Source of the DNA: Streptomyces sp. NBC_01775
Lineage (GTDB): Bacteria > Actinomycetota > Actinomycetes > Streptomycetales > Streptomycetaceae
Direction: 5' to 3'
Assembly (NCBI RefSeq): GCF_035917675.1
Contig: NZ_CP109104.1
Coordinates: 4,650,001 to 4,714,000 of the forward strand
Length of the DNA stretch: 64,000 nt
Numbering within the stretch: the first letter of the stretch is position 1; the number at the start of each line of letters is the position of its first letter. The notes below the pieces were generated by a model that saw nothing but the letters and a program-made list of their open reading frames with translations, made no database searches and was not told the DNA's origin. This document shows, piece after piece, positions 26,107 through 34,378 of this stretch. Position numbers and translations under genes: made by a program.

Positions 26107-26556
26107 ATGACGGATACGCCCACAACGGACTCAGTGGCAGTACTCACCGGCATGTACGCGGCTGAGGCGGAGTACTTGGCGGCCGGAGGCCCTGGCAAGG
26201 CTTCGTTCGACCTGCTCGCCCCCTTCTTCGCGCCGAATGTCGAGCTGCACCAAGCAGATGCTCTGCCCTTCGGAGGTACTTGGCGTGGGCACGACGGCAT
26301 GGCGCGGTTCTTTCTCGTGATGGGACAGGTCTGGGAAACGTTCGACATGGTGGAGCAGGAATTTCTCGCCACCGGCGAGACCGCGGTCGTGCTCACTCAG
26401 GTCCGTGCCCGAGCTCGTGCAACCGGCCGTGAACTCAGCTTTCCGATCCTGCAAACGGTCACGGTCAAGAACGGGAGAATCACCGAGGTCCGTCCGTTCT
26501 ACTGGGACACGCAGGCCATCGCCGACGCCTGCGCCCAGTCCGCGTCGGCGGACTGA
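26107..26556 (+). CDS. NTF2/SnoaL-like protein
   Basis: 149 residues. Cone-shaped alpha+beta fold of the NTF2 superfamily: an N-terminal helix (VAVLTGMYAAEAEYLAAGG), FDLLAPFFAPNVELHQADALPFGGTWRGHDGMARFF (split) with the conserved WxGHDG turn, and the C-terminal strand GRITEVRPFYWDT. These domains act as small-molecule isomerases, hydrolases or polyketide cyclases, or only bind ligands. No neighbouring biosynthetic gene suggests a substrate. ATG at 26107. Confidence 0.8.
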   Translation: MTDTPTTDSVAVLTGMYAAEAEYLAAGGPGKASFDLLAPFFAPNVELHQADALPFGGTWRGHDGMARFFLVMGQVWETFDMVEQEFLATGETAVVLTQVRARARATGRELSFPILQTVTVKNGRITEVRPFYWDTQAIADACAQSASAD

Positions 26557-26930
26557 GATCGACCGCGGATCCCCAGTCACAGTCGTGCGTTGAGGAAGGC
26601 GAGCACCCCGGGTGCCGAGCTGCCGGCGGTTGCGGACCCGGTCGGGGGCACCCGGCTCGGCCGGGTACCCCGGCTTCTCACCGTTCGGCAGCAGCGGTGC
26701 GCACACCGCCCCCGCGCGTCCGTCAGTTCTCACGCGCTGCGAACAAATCAAACAGTTCAAGGGCCACTTCGGCACACGATGCCTACGGCTTGCGCCCCAT
26801 GGCGTGATGGAAGGCCGCCCGGCAGCCGGCCATGGGGTATGAACCAGGCCGGATCCCGTAGTGCGGCTACCAGTGCCGCATTCCCCAGAGGGCGTACGCA
26901 TATCGGAGTCGGCGGGTGGGTGGGGTCGGG
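26557..26930. other. Non-coding spacer, 374 bp
   Basis: No gene recognised between the NTF2-like gene and the end of the HTTM gene. The sequence is less codon-biased than its neighbours and may be decayed coding DNA. It contains GTGCGGCTACCAG at 26861-26873, identical to 13 bases at the 3' end of the tRNA-Ile gene. Confidence 0.4.
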
Positions 26931-28136
26931 TTACGGGGGCGGCGCCGACCCGGTCACGGGGCGGCGGTCCGCTCCAGAGGCGTCCTGTGAGACCTGCCCG
27001 CAGTCCGCCGGCCGGGGCTGCGACGGCAGGAGGGAGCCCTTCGGCGGGACGGCGGCGCCAAGTCTCCCGTCGGCATCCCGGTCCCCCTTCCGTCGCAGCA
27101 GGCGCCCCAGGGAGATGTAGAAGCGGTCGGGGAGGAACACGGCGTCGGCGACGATCATGGAAGCGGAGAAATACGGGAGCCCCATGAGTACCGCGATTCC
27201 CAAGTGCATGCCGAGGAGCATCGGGAGGAGGGCGTATTTGACTCTGCTGAACAGGAGGCACGGGAAAGCCACTTGAATCAGCACCGTCAGATATCCGACG
27301 ACGGTGAGGAACGTCGGCTGACGGTCGACCATGGCCGAGAGGGCGGGCCAGGGCCGGAACAGGTCAAGGTTGAGCACATAGTGCAGAGCGGTTCCGTCAG
27401 CCCAGAAGCTGCCCTGCACCTTGTAGAGACCCGCGGCCCCGTAGAGAAGGCAGATCTGGGCCGCGATGACCAGCATCCCGCAGTTGTGGATGAGCGTCAC
27501 CAGGCGCCGCCGCGTGATCCCGAGCTGGTGCCACCGGCTGGAGATCTCAGCGAGCGACGGCAATCCCGTACCCGCCGCACCGGAATGGAGCCGGTGCTTG
27601 CGTGCGTCGAGGGACCAGCGGCGTCCGCACGCCGTGAAACAGAGGTAGACGGACATGAGAAGGATCAGGTTGTCCCCGCCGTCCGTCATGAAGATGGTCC
27701 GGGCGTGGAGCGAGACCACGATGACCGCGAAGGCGACAGAGACGAACCTCGTCCGCCACCCCAGCATGAACAGCACGGACGTGACGAGGGCCAGGGCGTA
27801 ACAGGCCTCGAAGTACGGGCGCCCCGGGTACAGAGTGAGGATGCTGGACCAGCCGGTCTGCATGAACAACTCGTTCGCGAGAGCGGGTGTCCACGGCGAA
27901 CCGGGGCCCCAGATCTCATCGCGGTGCGGGAACTCCCGCAGGAGGAAGACCAGGTAGAGAAGCCCGTAGCCGATACGGAGCACTGCCGCGGCGTACAGGA
28001 AACCGGCCTGCTCGGTGAAGGCCGCACGACACGAACGCAGGGTGTCGAGCATCCGTCGCCTCGCGGTACCGAAGATCTGTGGGGCAGCCTGCCGACGGGG
28101 CGGGCACGGGGAATTCGGATTCTGCTCAGTTCGCAC
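26931..28136 (-). CDS. HTTM-domain membrane protein
   Basis: 401 residues. A ~40-residue polar start, then about seven or eight membrane helices in the HTTM (horizontally transferred transmembrane) pattern related to vitamin K-dependent gamma-carboxylase: LRIGYGLLYLVFLLREF, LALVTSVLFMLGWRTRF, DNLILLMSVYLCFTACG and LLYGAAGLYKVQGSFWADGTAL (split), the latter close to the conserved YxxAxxxKxxGxxW motif. The tail (~345-401) is polar. The GTG start overlaps the end of the DUF5819 gene by 11 bases. Catalytic function in bacteria is unproven. Confidence 0.83.
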   Translation of the reverse strand: MRTEQNPNSPCPPRRQAAPQIFGTARRRMLDTLRSCRAAFTEQAGFLYAAAVLRIGYGLLYLVFLLREFPHRDEIWGPGSPWTPALANELFMQTGWSSILTLYPGRPYFEACYALALVTSVLFMLGWRTRFVSVAFAVIVVSLHARTIFMTDGGDNLILLMSVYLCFTACGRRWSLDARKHRLHSGAAGTGLPSLAEISSRWHQLGITRRRLVTLIHNCGMLVIAAQICLLYGAAGLYKVQGSFWADGTALHYVLNLDLFRPWPALSAMVDRQPTFLTVVGYLTVLIQVAFPCLLFSRVKYALLPMLLGMHLGIAVLMGLPYFSASMIVADAVFLPDRFYISLGRLLRRKGDRDADGRLGAAVPPKGSLLPSQPRPADCGQVSQDASGADRRPVTGSAPPP

Positions 28137-28836
28137 GGGGGGTCACCTCCCACCACGGCAGATGCCGGGTCTCTCCCCGCGGAGGTGCGGTGGGCCGAGA
28201 ACCGCCTGTGGTCGCGGGGGCGGCGACCGGAACGGTACGCACACGTAGCTGGATTCTCTCGAATGGGCCCCGCCGATGCGCGGCGACCCGGTCCGCCGCG
28301 ATGTTGCTCAAGTACTCCTGCAACATTCGGGCCCGATCCGAATGAGGTTGATCGTCCCCACCGTGTGTTTCGAGATAAGAGGACCAGGCCCTGCGCAGGG
28401 TGTTCTGCGCGGTGTGACTCGGAAAGACGCTGTGCCTGACGGCTGCGTCATCCACGGCAGACAGATCGAACCAGTCACTGACCCTAGGGGTGCTGTTTTC
28501 CGTGGTATGCATGGTTCTCACCGAGATTTTGTGATTAAAAGATTCCGGGTTCGGAGCAAAGAGCTTCCAGTTCTGCTCGAACAACGGGAAGATCCACCCG
28601 TTGACCCGCTCCTGATAACGTTTCGAAATGGTATTCGAAGGTGCTACGTGCAGAAACACGAAGAGCAGATGAATCAGGCATGTGGCCAGGCACAGAGCGA
28701 CGGCTACGTCGATCGCTCGTCGTAGCGGACGGGAAAGTGGAGACCCCTCCCGTGGGTGCGCTTTTTCCCCACCCAAGCTCTGCGCGCTTTCCCGTTCCTC
28801 ATCGGTGGGCGCCTCATGGACCAGTCCGCTTTCCAT
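28126..28836 (-). CDS. DUF5819-family membrane protein
   Basis: 236 residues. One N-terminal membrane helix (~35-58, AIDVAVALCLATCLIHLLFVFLH), then the soluble domain with SKRYQERVNGWIFPLFEQNWKLFAPNPES (split): the W..F.QNW.LFAP pattern typical of the family. The C-terminal ~60 residues are basic. DUF5819 is regularly followed by an HTTM gene in streptomycetes, as here, so the two probably form a membrane complex. ATG at 28836 follows GAGGGA. Function unknown. Confidence 0.82.
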   Translation of the reverse strand: MESGLVHEAPTDEERESAQSLGGEKAHPREGSPLSRPLRRAIDVAVALCLATCLIHLLFVFLHVAPSNTISKRYQERVNGWIFPLFEQNWKLFAPNPESFNHKISVRTMHTTENSTPRVSDWFDLSAVDDAAVRHSVFPSHTAQNTLRRAWSSYLETHGGDDQPHSDRARMLQEYLSNIAADRVAAHRRGPFERIQLRVRTVPVAAPATTGGSRPTAPPRGETRHLPWWEVTPRAN

Positions 28837-28904
28837 TCCCTCACATCCAGAAGCTCGGTACTCCGCGCCGCCCGCTCGGCTTCTCCTGTTGGTGACCCGG
28901 GGCG

Positions 28905-28936
28905 GGTGTGGTGGGGCCCTCAAGCCCCACCACACC
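28905..28936 (-). terminator. Hairpin upstream of the DUF5819 gene
   Basis: GGTGTGGTGGGGC (28905-28917) pairs perfectly with GCCCCACCACACC (28924-28936). It lies between the ice-binding-like gene and the DUF5819 gene, so it may terminate or attenuate transcription from the former. Confidence 0.75.
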
Positions 28937-29081
28937 TCACTGCCCCATCCCGGCGCGTCATCGACCAGGCCTCTTCACCTTGTCGTGCACGCCTGGAGAA
29001 GGTTTCCATTCGACTCCCGAAACGCCCGTTCACGCGGCGGTCGGATTGCGGGTCGGCCAGAAATGTGGATTCCCACGCTGC

Positions 29082-30857
29082 CTACCGGCAGGGCGGCCCT
29101 TCACCACGAAGGCCGTTGTGCTCGCACTTCTTGCCGTGGTGGCCAGAAGGCTTGTGGTGCTCGCACTTCTTGCCGTGGTGGTGCTTGCAAGGCTTGTGGT
29201 CGTCACACTTCCCGTGGCCCTTGCAAGGCTTGTGGTGGTCACACTTCCCGTGGCCCTTGCAGGGCTTGTGGTGCTCGCACTTCTTGCCGTGGTGGTGCTT
29301 ACAGGGCTTGTGGTGGTCACACTTCCCGTGGCCCTTGCAGGGCTTGTGGTGCTCGCACTTCTTGCCGTGGTGGTGCTTACAGGGCTTGTGGTGGTCACAC
29401 TTCCCGTGGCCCTTGCAGGGCTTGTGGTGCTCGCACTTCTTGCCGTGGTGGTGCTTGCAAGGCTTGTGGTCGTCACACTTCCCGTGGCCCTTGCAAGGCT
29501 TGTGGTGGTCACACTTGCCGTGGTGCTTGCAAGGCTTGTGGTGGTCACCGTGGCCACCGCCGTGTCCGCCACCCGTGGTGTTCCCGGCCGTATTGCCCCG
29601 GGTGCTGCCCGCAGCATTGCCCTCGGTATTGCCGGAGCTGCTTCCGGCAGTAATGCCGGTTGTGTTGCCTTGAGTGTTGCCAGAACTGTTTCCGGCGGTA
29701 ATGCCGGATGTGTTGCCCTGGGTGTTGCCTCGCGTGTTGCCTTCGTTGCCTGCCGTGTTACCAGCGGTGTTCCCCTGGACACTGCCCTGGGTACCGCCGC
29801 CCACGTTGTTGCCGGCGATCGATCCGCCGCCACCCGTGATCAGGCCACCCGTGGTCAAGCCACCTGTGGTGCCGCCCGAGAGGGCGCCGCCCAGAACGCC
29901 TCCCAGAACTCCCGTGGTGGTGCCCGTGGTGGTACCGGCGGTTGTCCCGGTTGTGGTGCCGGTGGTCGTGGTGCCGGTGGTCGTCCCGGTCGTGGTGCCG
30001 GTGGTCGTGGTGCCGGTGGTCGTCCCGGTCGTAGTGCCCGTGGTCGTCCCGGTCGTAGTGCCGGTGGTCGTAGTGCCGGTGGTCGTCCCGGTCGTAGTGC
30101 CCGTAGTGGTCCCGGTCGTGGTGCTGGCGCACTCAGGCCGGGTGATCCGGTTGGTGTCCAGCGTCACGGAACCGTTGCGCGCCAGCGCCCGGCCGTCGAT
30201 GCTCGCTCCGGTGTTCGCGGTGATCGAGGTCAGGGCCAGGATGCTGCCCACGAAGGTGGTGTTGGTGCCGAGCGTGGCGGAGCTGCCCACCTGCCAGAAG
30301 ACGTTGCACGGCGATGCGCCGTTCACGAGGAGCACACGGCTGGCCGAAGCCGTTGTGAGCGATGATCCGATCTGGAAGACGAACACCGCGTTGGGATTGT
30401 TCTGGGCGTCCAGCGTCAGCGTGCCTGTCAGACCGGCGGTACTCGACGCGTTGTAGACCCCGGGAACAAGGGTCAGCCCGCCCAGGTCAGGGGGAAGGCT
30501 GGCATCCGCAGCCTGGCCCGCAGCGTTGTTGTACGCGGTGGTCAGGTCGTTCTTGGCCGTCAGGGCTGGGCCATCTGCCGAGTGAGTGGTCCCGTTGACC
30601 AGTCCGGGGGGGAACCCGCTGATAGCCGTCCCGGGGCTCACTCCGACGTCGCCGGTGATCACGGACGGGCCGGTGTTGGTGATCGACTGGCCCGCGAGAA
30701 CGGCGTAGGTGCCTGCGGTACCGAGAGGGACAGGTGTCGCGACGGCCTGCGCTCGCGAAGCGGTTACTGCGACCATGACTGCGGCGATCATCGCCACCGT
30801 CGCGAGCCAGGCGGTAATGGTGCGTCTATTGAGCGCACCCCAGAGGCTGAGTCTCAT
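29082..30857 (-). CDS. Ice-binding-like (DUF3494) surface protein with Thr/Gly and Cys/His/Lys repeat regions
   Basis: 591 residues. A signal peptide ends near residue 40 (AMIAAVMVAVTASRAQAVA). Residues ~42-230 match the ice-binding/DUF3494 beta-solenoid: LGTAGTYAVLAGQSITNTGPS, VITGDVGVSPGTAISGFPPG, NPNAVFVFQIGSSLTTASAS, VFWQVGSSATLGTNTTFVG and ASIDGRALARNGSVTLDTN (each shown in part). Then comes a (TGTT)n Thr/Gly stretch (~240-310), a Gly/Asn/Thr region with NTQGNT-type units (~340-440), and a Cys/His/Lys-rich tail (~445-585) of 26-residue repeats containing HHKPCKGHGKC. No membrane anchor or sortase motif is seen. ATG at 30857; an upstream ATG at 30893 has a GAAGGG site. Confidence 0.85.
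   Translation of the reverse strand: MRLSLWGALNRRTITAWLATVAMIAAVMVAVTASRAQAVATPVPLGTAGTYAVLAGQSITNTGPSVITGDVGVSPGTAISGFPPGLVNGTTHSADGPALTAKNDLTTAYNNAAGQAADASLPPDLGGLTLVPGVYNASSTAGLTGTLTLDAQNNPNAVFVFQIGSSLTTASASRVLLVNGASPCNVFWQVGSSATLGTNTTFVGSILALTSITANTGASIDGRALARNGSVTLDTNRITRPECASTTTGTTTGTTTGTTTGTTTTGTTTGTTTGTTTGTTTGTTTTGTTTGTTTGTTTTGTTTGTTAGTTTGTTTGVLGGVLGGALSGGTTGGLTTGGLITGGGGSIAGNNVGGGTQGSVQGNTAGNTAGNEGNTRGNTQGNTSGITAGNSSGNTQGNTTGITAGSSSGNTEGNAAGSTRGNTAGNTTGGGHGGGHGDHHKPCKHHGKCDHHKPCKGHGKCDDHKPCKHHHGKKCEHHKPCKGHGKCDHHKPCKHHHGKKCEHHKPCKGHGKCDHHKPCKHHHGKKCEHHKPCKGHGKCDHHKPCKGHGKCDDHKPCKHHHGKKCEHHKPSGHHGKKCEHNGLRGEGPPCR
29120..29545. repeat. 78-bp tandem repeats encoding the Cys/His/Lys tail
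   Basis: The block starting CTCGCACTTCTTGCCGTGG recurs at 29274, 29352 and 29430, exactly 78 bp (26 codons) apart, with partial copies at 29121 and 29160 and variant units to about 29545. The repeats keep the frame of the minus-strand protein and are almost identical, so the array is recent or is homogenised. Confidence 0.9.
29920..30120. repeat. Short tandem repeats encoding Thr/Gly
   Basis: Runs of GTGGTGCCGGTGGTCGTCCCGG-like units with a 12- to 15-bp period encode alternating TTT/TG blocks on the minus strand. This length-variable DNA separates the ice-binding-like domain from the tail. Confidence 0.85.
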
Positions 30858-31690
30858 GAAGCTTCCTACCCGTGTACGAAACTCTGCGGACATTTCACAG
30901 CCCTTCGCGCTTCATCAGGGAATCGCTGTGTCACATGCCGGCAGCATGGGTAGGGCGATACCAGAGAGCGGCGTACGGCTTTCGCTTGACGCTGACGTCG
31001 AAGCGAGGCGACTCGCACCGTTGCGCGCACCCTGAAAACTGACTGCGGCGTCTGGGCGGATCACTGGGACACCATACGCATTTCGGCCGGATGGTATCCG
31101 AAAGGAATTCATCCGACCCGACCCGCGCCTCCCCAAGGGTGAGCTGACGCCATGAACAAGAGACCGCATTTCAGCAGGGTGAAGAAGCTTCTCGTCCTGC
31201 CGCTCACCTATCGCCAGGGAGCTCTTCAGACATCCCGAAGAGAAAAACCCCCGGGCGTGGCGCCGTTCCGCGAGCCTGTCACCGCATGCTGCTCCTTCGC
31301 GATTTCTCTCGTCGCACAGTGTGGATTGCGTTTAGGCCGACCCCCGAATACCAGGATGATGTGCCTGTCGGATAATTGATCAATTTCTGCGGTGCTCGCA
31401 CGGATCGACGGCGATATCGACCCCGCCGTTTCCAAGGCAGCCTCGGAGGATCTTGCAGTTCTTCCAAGGCTCGTCCGGTGGGTCGCGGCGTGGGCGCCCA
31501 AGGCATATCCGCGGGGAGCGAGCCCGTAGGCAGCGGAGGTCGGCGCGCATCCTGAGTCTCTGAGAAGTCGGTGCGGGCCGCTGGCCGCGCGAGGCAGGAT
31601 TCCCGCATGGAGCAAGGAATATCGGCCCTGCTGGGAGCGAGTATCGAATTCTCGGTGCGCTCGGCACTTCGCTCTTCAGCCACAGGGCCG
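30858..31690. other. Non-coding or decayed region, ~830 bp
   Basis: No gene recognised. GC content and codon pattern are lower and less regular than in neighbours (for example GATAATTGATCAATTTC at 31370). The left part should hold the promoter of the ice-binding-like gene. A 75-codon frame at 31152-31379 starts with ATG but has no family similarity and a weak ribosome site. Together with the recombinase remnant on the right, this looks like eroded inserted DNA. Confidence 0.5.
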
Positions 31691-31692
31691 TC

Positions 31693-31940
31693 TCATGAGA
31701 CCAGGCCCTTGGCGCGGCTCCGCAGCCTCTGATCCGGCCTGTGCGTGATCACGAGGGTCCGGCGCGGCTTCTTGGTCTTCGGCGGGCCGAGCACACGGCC
31801 TTGCCGTCCTCGGCCTTTCCCAGGGCCCGAACCGGGGAGCCATGTTCTCGCGTACTTCTGTCCTGTACTTACTCCGAGTGCCGCCCTGGATACCGATGAG
31901 CCGGTCCACGTGAGCGAGCACGAGGGGTTCGAACATGGGC
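31693..31940 (-). pseudogene. Decayed tyrosine-recombinase (phage integrase) remnant
   Basis: Two minus-strand peptides in different frames look like pieces of one integrase. At 31936-31826 is FEPLVLAHVDRLIGIQGGTR then SKYRTEVRENMAPRFG, resembling the N-terminal core-binding domain ('..G.s..T...Yr..v..h..P.fG'). At 31785-31750 is PPKTKKPRRTLV, resembling the segment before the catalytic domain ('PKTK.SrRT'). Between them most of the domain is missing and the frame shifts; the catalytic Arg-His-Tyr part is gone. It lies 130 bp from tRNA-Ala, a common integration target. Confidence 0.5.
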
Positions 31941-32016
31941 TTCCGGCAGCGCCGGTCCAAGCCATGTGGAACCGCAGTCGAGGCACTGTGCCCGTCGCGT
32001 GCCCACCAGGGCTCAC

Positions 32017-32063
32017 AAAAAAGCCCCTCTGACCCACGTTTCCGCAGGTCAGAAGGGCTTTTC
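32017..32063 (-). terminator. Terminator of tRNA-Ala
   Basis: On the minus strand AAAAGCCCTTCTGACC pairs with GGTCAGAGGGGCTTTTTT around a 12-base loop, ending in Ts. Confidence 0.9.
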
Positions 32064-32068
32064 TTCTG

Positions 32069-32141
32069 TGGAGCCAAGGGGAGTCGAACCCCTGACATCT
32101 GCCATGCAAAGACAGCGCTCTACCAACTGAGCTATGGCCCC
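32069..32141 (-). tRNA. tRNA-Ala (TGC)
   Basis: The acceptor GGGGCCA (32141-32135) pairs with TGGCTCC (32076-32070). D-arm AGCTCAGTTGGTAGAGC, anticodon loop TTTGCAT (anticodon TGC) and T-arm AGGGGTTCGACTCCCCT are intact. Discriminator A; no encoded CCA. Confidence 0.96.
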
Positions 32142-32271
32142 TTCGCGCACCAGGGTACCGGCTCCCGGAGGCTAATTCCGACCGGGTATCGCCCCGCACC
32201 TGTCACCCTCCGTAGGATGCACGGCAAGTTCGCGCGAGCGAAGTGACGTAGGGGAGCCCAGGGGAGACGAT

Positions 32272-32823
32272 ATGGACGCAGCAGCACAGGAAGCGACCGC
32301 CAAAGCGCGCGAGCTCCAGAGTCAGTGGTACGGCGAGCCGTTGGGGAGTCTCTTCCGGCGTCTGATCGAGGATCTGGGCCTCAACCAGGCACGGCTGGCC
32401 ACCGTGCTCGGACTGTCCGCTCCTATGCTTTCGCAGCTCATGAGCGGCCAGCGCGCAAAGATCGGCAATCCGGCCGTCGTCCAGCGCGTACAGGCCCTCC
32501 AGGAGCTGGCCGCCGAGGTGGCGCGGGGCGACATCAGCGCGGCCGACGCGACCGGCCGGATGGACGAGATCCGCCGTACCGCCGGGGGCAGCGTGCTCAA
32601 CAACACCTCACAGACCGCCTCCTCCGGCGCCTCACAGACCCCCGTCAAGCGCGTGGTGCGAGAGATCCAGGCCCTGCTGCGCTCGGTCTCGGACGCCGCC
32701 GACATCATCGAGGCGTCCAACGCCCTCGCTCCCTCCCACCCGGAGCTGGCAGAGTTCCTGCGGGTCTACGGGGCGGGACGCACCTCGGACGCTGTGAAGC
32801 ACTACGAAGCACACCAGAGCTGA
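32272..32823 (+). CDS. Helix-turn-helix DNA-binding protein next to a Ser/Thr kinase
   Basis: 183 residues. A helix-turn-helix of Cro/XRE type lies at ~30-60: LIEDLGLNQARLATVLGLSAPMLSQLMSGQR (split). A linker rich in Ser/Thr/Gln (~105-125) leads to a C-terminal helical domain (~125-180) ending YGAGRTSDAVKHYEAHQS. It precedes the kinase gene by 43 bases, so it may be a phosphorylation target or a regulator of the pair. ATG at 32272 after GGGGAG. Confidence 0.85.
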   Translation: MDAAAQEATAKARELQSQWYGEPLGSLFRRLIEDLGLNQARLATVLGLSAPMLSQLMSGQRAKIGNPAVVQRVQALQELAAEVARGDISAADATGRMDEIRRTAGGSVLNNTSQTASSGASQTPVKRVVREIQALLRSVSDAADIIEASNALAPSHPELAEFLRVYGAGRTSDAVKHYEAHQS

Positions 32824-32866
32824 TCACCAGGCTCCGGAACCGGAAACAGGGGGCAGGCACAGCGCC

Positions 32867-34213
32867 ATGGGAGAGATCTTCGCCGGCCGGTACGAACTGA
32901 TCGACCCGATCGGCCGCGGCGGCGTCGGTACGGTCTGGCGCGCCTGGGACCACCGGAGACGGCGCTATGTCGCCGCCAAGGTGCTCCAGCAGAGCGACGC
33001 GTACACCCTGCTGCGCTTCGTCCGCGAACAGGCCCTCCGCATCGACCACCCGCACGTGCTCGCCCCGGCCAGCTGGGCGGCCGACGACGACAAGGTGCTG
33101 TTCACCATGGACCTGGTCAGCGGAGGTTCGCTGGCCCATCTCATCGGTGACTACGGCCCGTTGCCGCCCTCTTTCGTGTGCACCCTGCTCGACCAGCTGC
33201 TCTCGGGTCTGACGGCCGTGCACGCCGAGGACGTGATCCACCGGGACATCAAGCCCGCCAACATCCTGCTGGAGCCCACCGGCACCGGGCGCCCGCACCT
33301 GCGGCTCTCGGACTTCGGCATCTCCATGCGCAAGGGCGAGCCCCGCCTGACCGAGACCGACTACGTGGTGGGCACACCTGGATACTTCGCGCCCGAGCAG
33401 ATGCTCAACGCCGAGGCCGACTTCCCCTCGGACCTGTACGCGGTCGGCTTGGTCGCGCTCTACCTGCTGACGGGCACGAAGCCGGACGCCCAGGCGCTGT
33501 TCGAGCAGTACCAGCACGGGGTGCCGTCTGCTCCCGAGGGCGTGCCCGAGCCGCTGTGGCAGGTGCTCGGGCAGCTGTTGCAGCCCGATCCGCAGGCCCG
33601 GTTCCGCACGGCGACCGGTGCGCGCAAGGCGCTGGCGGGCGCCGCCGAGATGCTCAACGGCGAGGCGACGGCGGAGCAGGAGATCGTCGAGGTCTTCGAC
33701 CACCTCGGGCCGCTGCCCGAGGGGTTCGGCCCCGACGGGCCCGCCGGTGCGCGGGAGGCCACCACGTCCCTGGGGACGGGCCCCGGGCCCGCCGCGGCAC
33801 CGCCCTCGGCGACCGGCAGCTTCCACCTCCAGCCTCCGCAGCAGACCCCCACGCCCCCGCAGTCCGCGCAGACCCCCACGCCCCCGCAGTCCGCGCAGAC
33901 CGCCACGTCCGCCGCCGTCTCGCCGCCGCCCGTGCCCGTGCCCGGGCAGCCGAGCACCCCGCCGATCCCGGGCCCTTCGGGCTCGACCCGGCCGTACACA
34001 CCCGCCGCGACGCCCGCGCAGCCGTTCCCAGGGCCCGCTGGAGCGCCCGCGGGGCCGGCACCGGCCCCGGGAGCGCCGACGGCTCCCGGAGCGCCTACAG
34101 CGCCCGTACCCGTACGCAGGCCGGGGCCCCCGCTGAAGGTGGCGGTGCCCGTGCTGATCGTCGCGGTGCTGTGTGTGGTGGCCGGAGTGGTGGCGCTCGC
34201 CTCGATGGCCTGA
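32867..34213 (+). CDS. Membrane Ser/Thr protein kinase without PASTA domains
   Basis: 448 residues. Kinase domain ~7-265: IGRGGVGTVW, K38 in YVAAKVL, H125-R-D, D149-F-G in LSDFGISM, and GTPGYFAPEQ. A Pro/Ala/Thr-rich linker (~290-420) containing TPTPPQSAQ duplicates leads to one C-terminal membrane helix (~423-446) with almost nothing outside. It cannot sense extracellular muropeptides as PknB does. Its neighbours, an HTH protein upstream and a convergent VWA operon, are possible partners. ATG at 32867. Confidence 0.92.
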   Translation: MGEIFAGRYELIDPIGRGGVGTVWRAWDHRRRRYVAAKVLQQSDAYTLLRFVREQALRIDHPHVLAPASWAADDDKVLFTMDLVSGGSLAHLIGDYGPLPPSFVCTLLDQLLSGLTAVHAEDVIHRDIKPANILLEPTGTGRPHLRLSDFGISMRKGEPRLTETDYVVGTPGYFAPEQMLNAEADFPSDLYAVGLVALYLLTGTKPDAQALFEQYQHGVPSAPEGVPEPLWQVLGQLLQPDPQARFRTATGARKALAGAAEMLNGEATAEQEIVEVFDHLGPLPEGFGPDGPAGAREATTSLGTGPGPAAAPPSATGSFHLQPPQQTPTPPQSAQTPTPPQSAQTATSAAVSPPPVPVPGQPSTPPIPGPSGSTRPYTPAATPAQPFPGPAGAPAGPAPAPGAPTAPGAPTAPVPVRRPGPPLKVAVPVLIVAVLCVVAGVVALASMA

Positions 34214-34300
34214 CTGAGGACCCTCGACGGCCTGGCTGAGGACGCGGGGCGCGGCGCGCGGCGTACGGCGTACGCCGCGGTGGGCACGCGGAGCACGAAG

Positions 34301-34333
34301 AGGGCCCGGACGGATACGTTCCGTCCGGGCCCT
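34301..34333. terminator. Bidirectional terminator between kinase and VWA operon
   Basis: AGGGCCCGGACGGA (34301-34314) pairs perfectly with TCCGTCCGGGCCCT (34320-34333) with a five-base loop, between convergent genes. Confidence 0.9.
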
Positions 34334-34378
34334 CCTGCTCCGCTGCCGCTCTTGTTCCGCTGCTGGACGCGCCTCTCG

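Noticed and set aside
25132..26396. Long minus-strand frames across the SH3-like and NTF2-like genes
   Set aside because: Arginine/serine-rich without family features, and the plus-strand genes have a signal peptide or a clear fold.
26861..26873. GTGCGGCTACCAG identical to the 3' end of tRNA-Ile (40423-40435) as possible att sites of a 13.5-kb island
   Set aside because: Only 13 bases match, no integrase lies at either end, and typical chromosomal genes lie between them.
29120..29545. CRISPR-like look of regularly spaced repeats
   Set aside because: Repeats are directly adjacent 78-bp coding units in frame, without unique spacers or cas genes.
28682..30456. Plus-strand frames over the ice-binding-like gene with LPWW..LQGLW or VVPVVV repeats
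   Set aside because: They are reverse readings of the repeat DNA; the minus-strand frame has a signal peptide and a known domain.
31152..31379. 75-codon frame starting MNKRPHFSRV
   Set aside because: Weak ribosome site, no similarity and irregular codon use; probably chance in decayed DNA.
31921..31934. AGGGGTTCGAAC resembling the T-arm of tRNA-Ala as an att duplication
   Set aside because: It is part of the recombinase-like reading frame and the match is limited to the general T-loop consensus.
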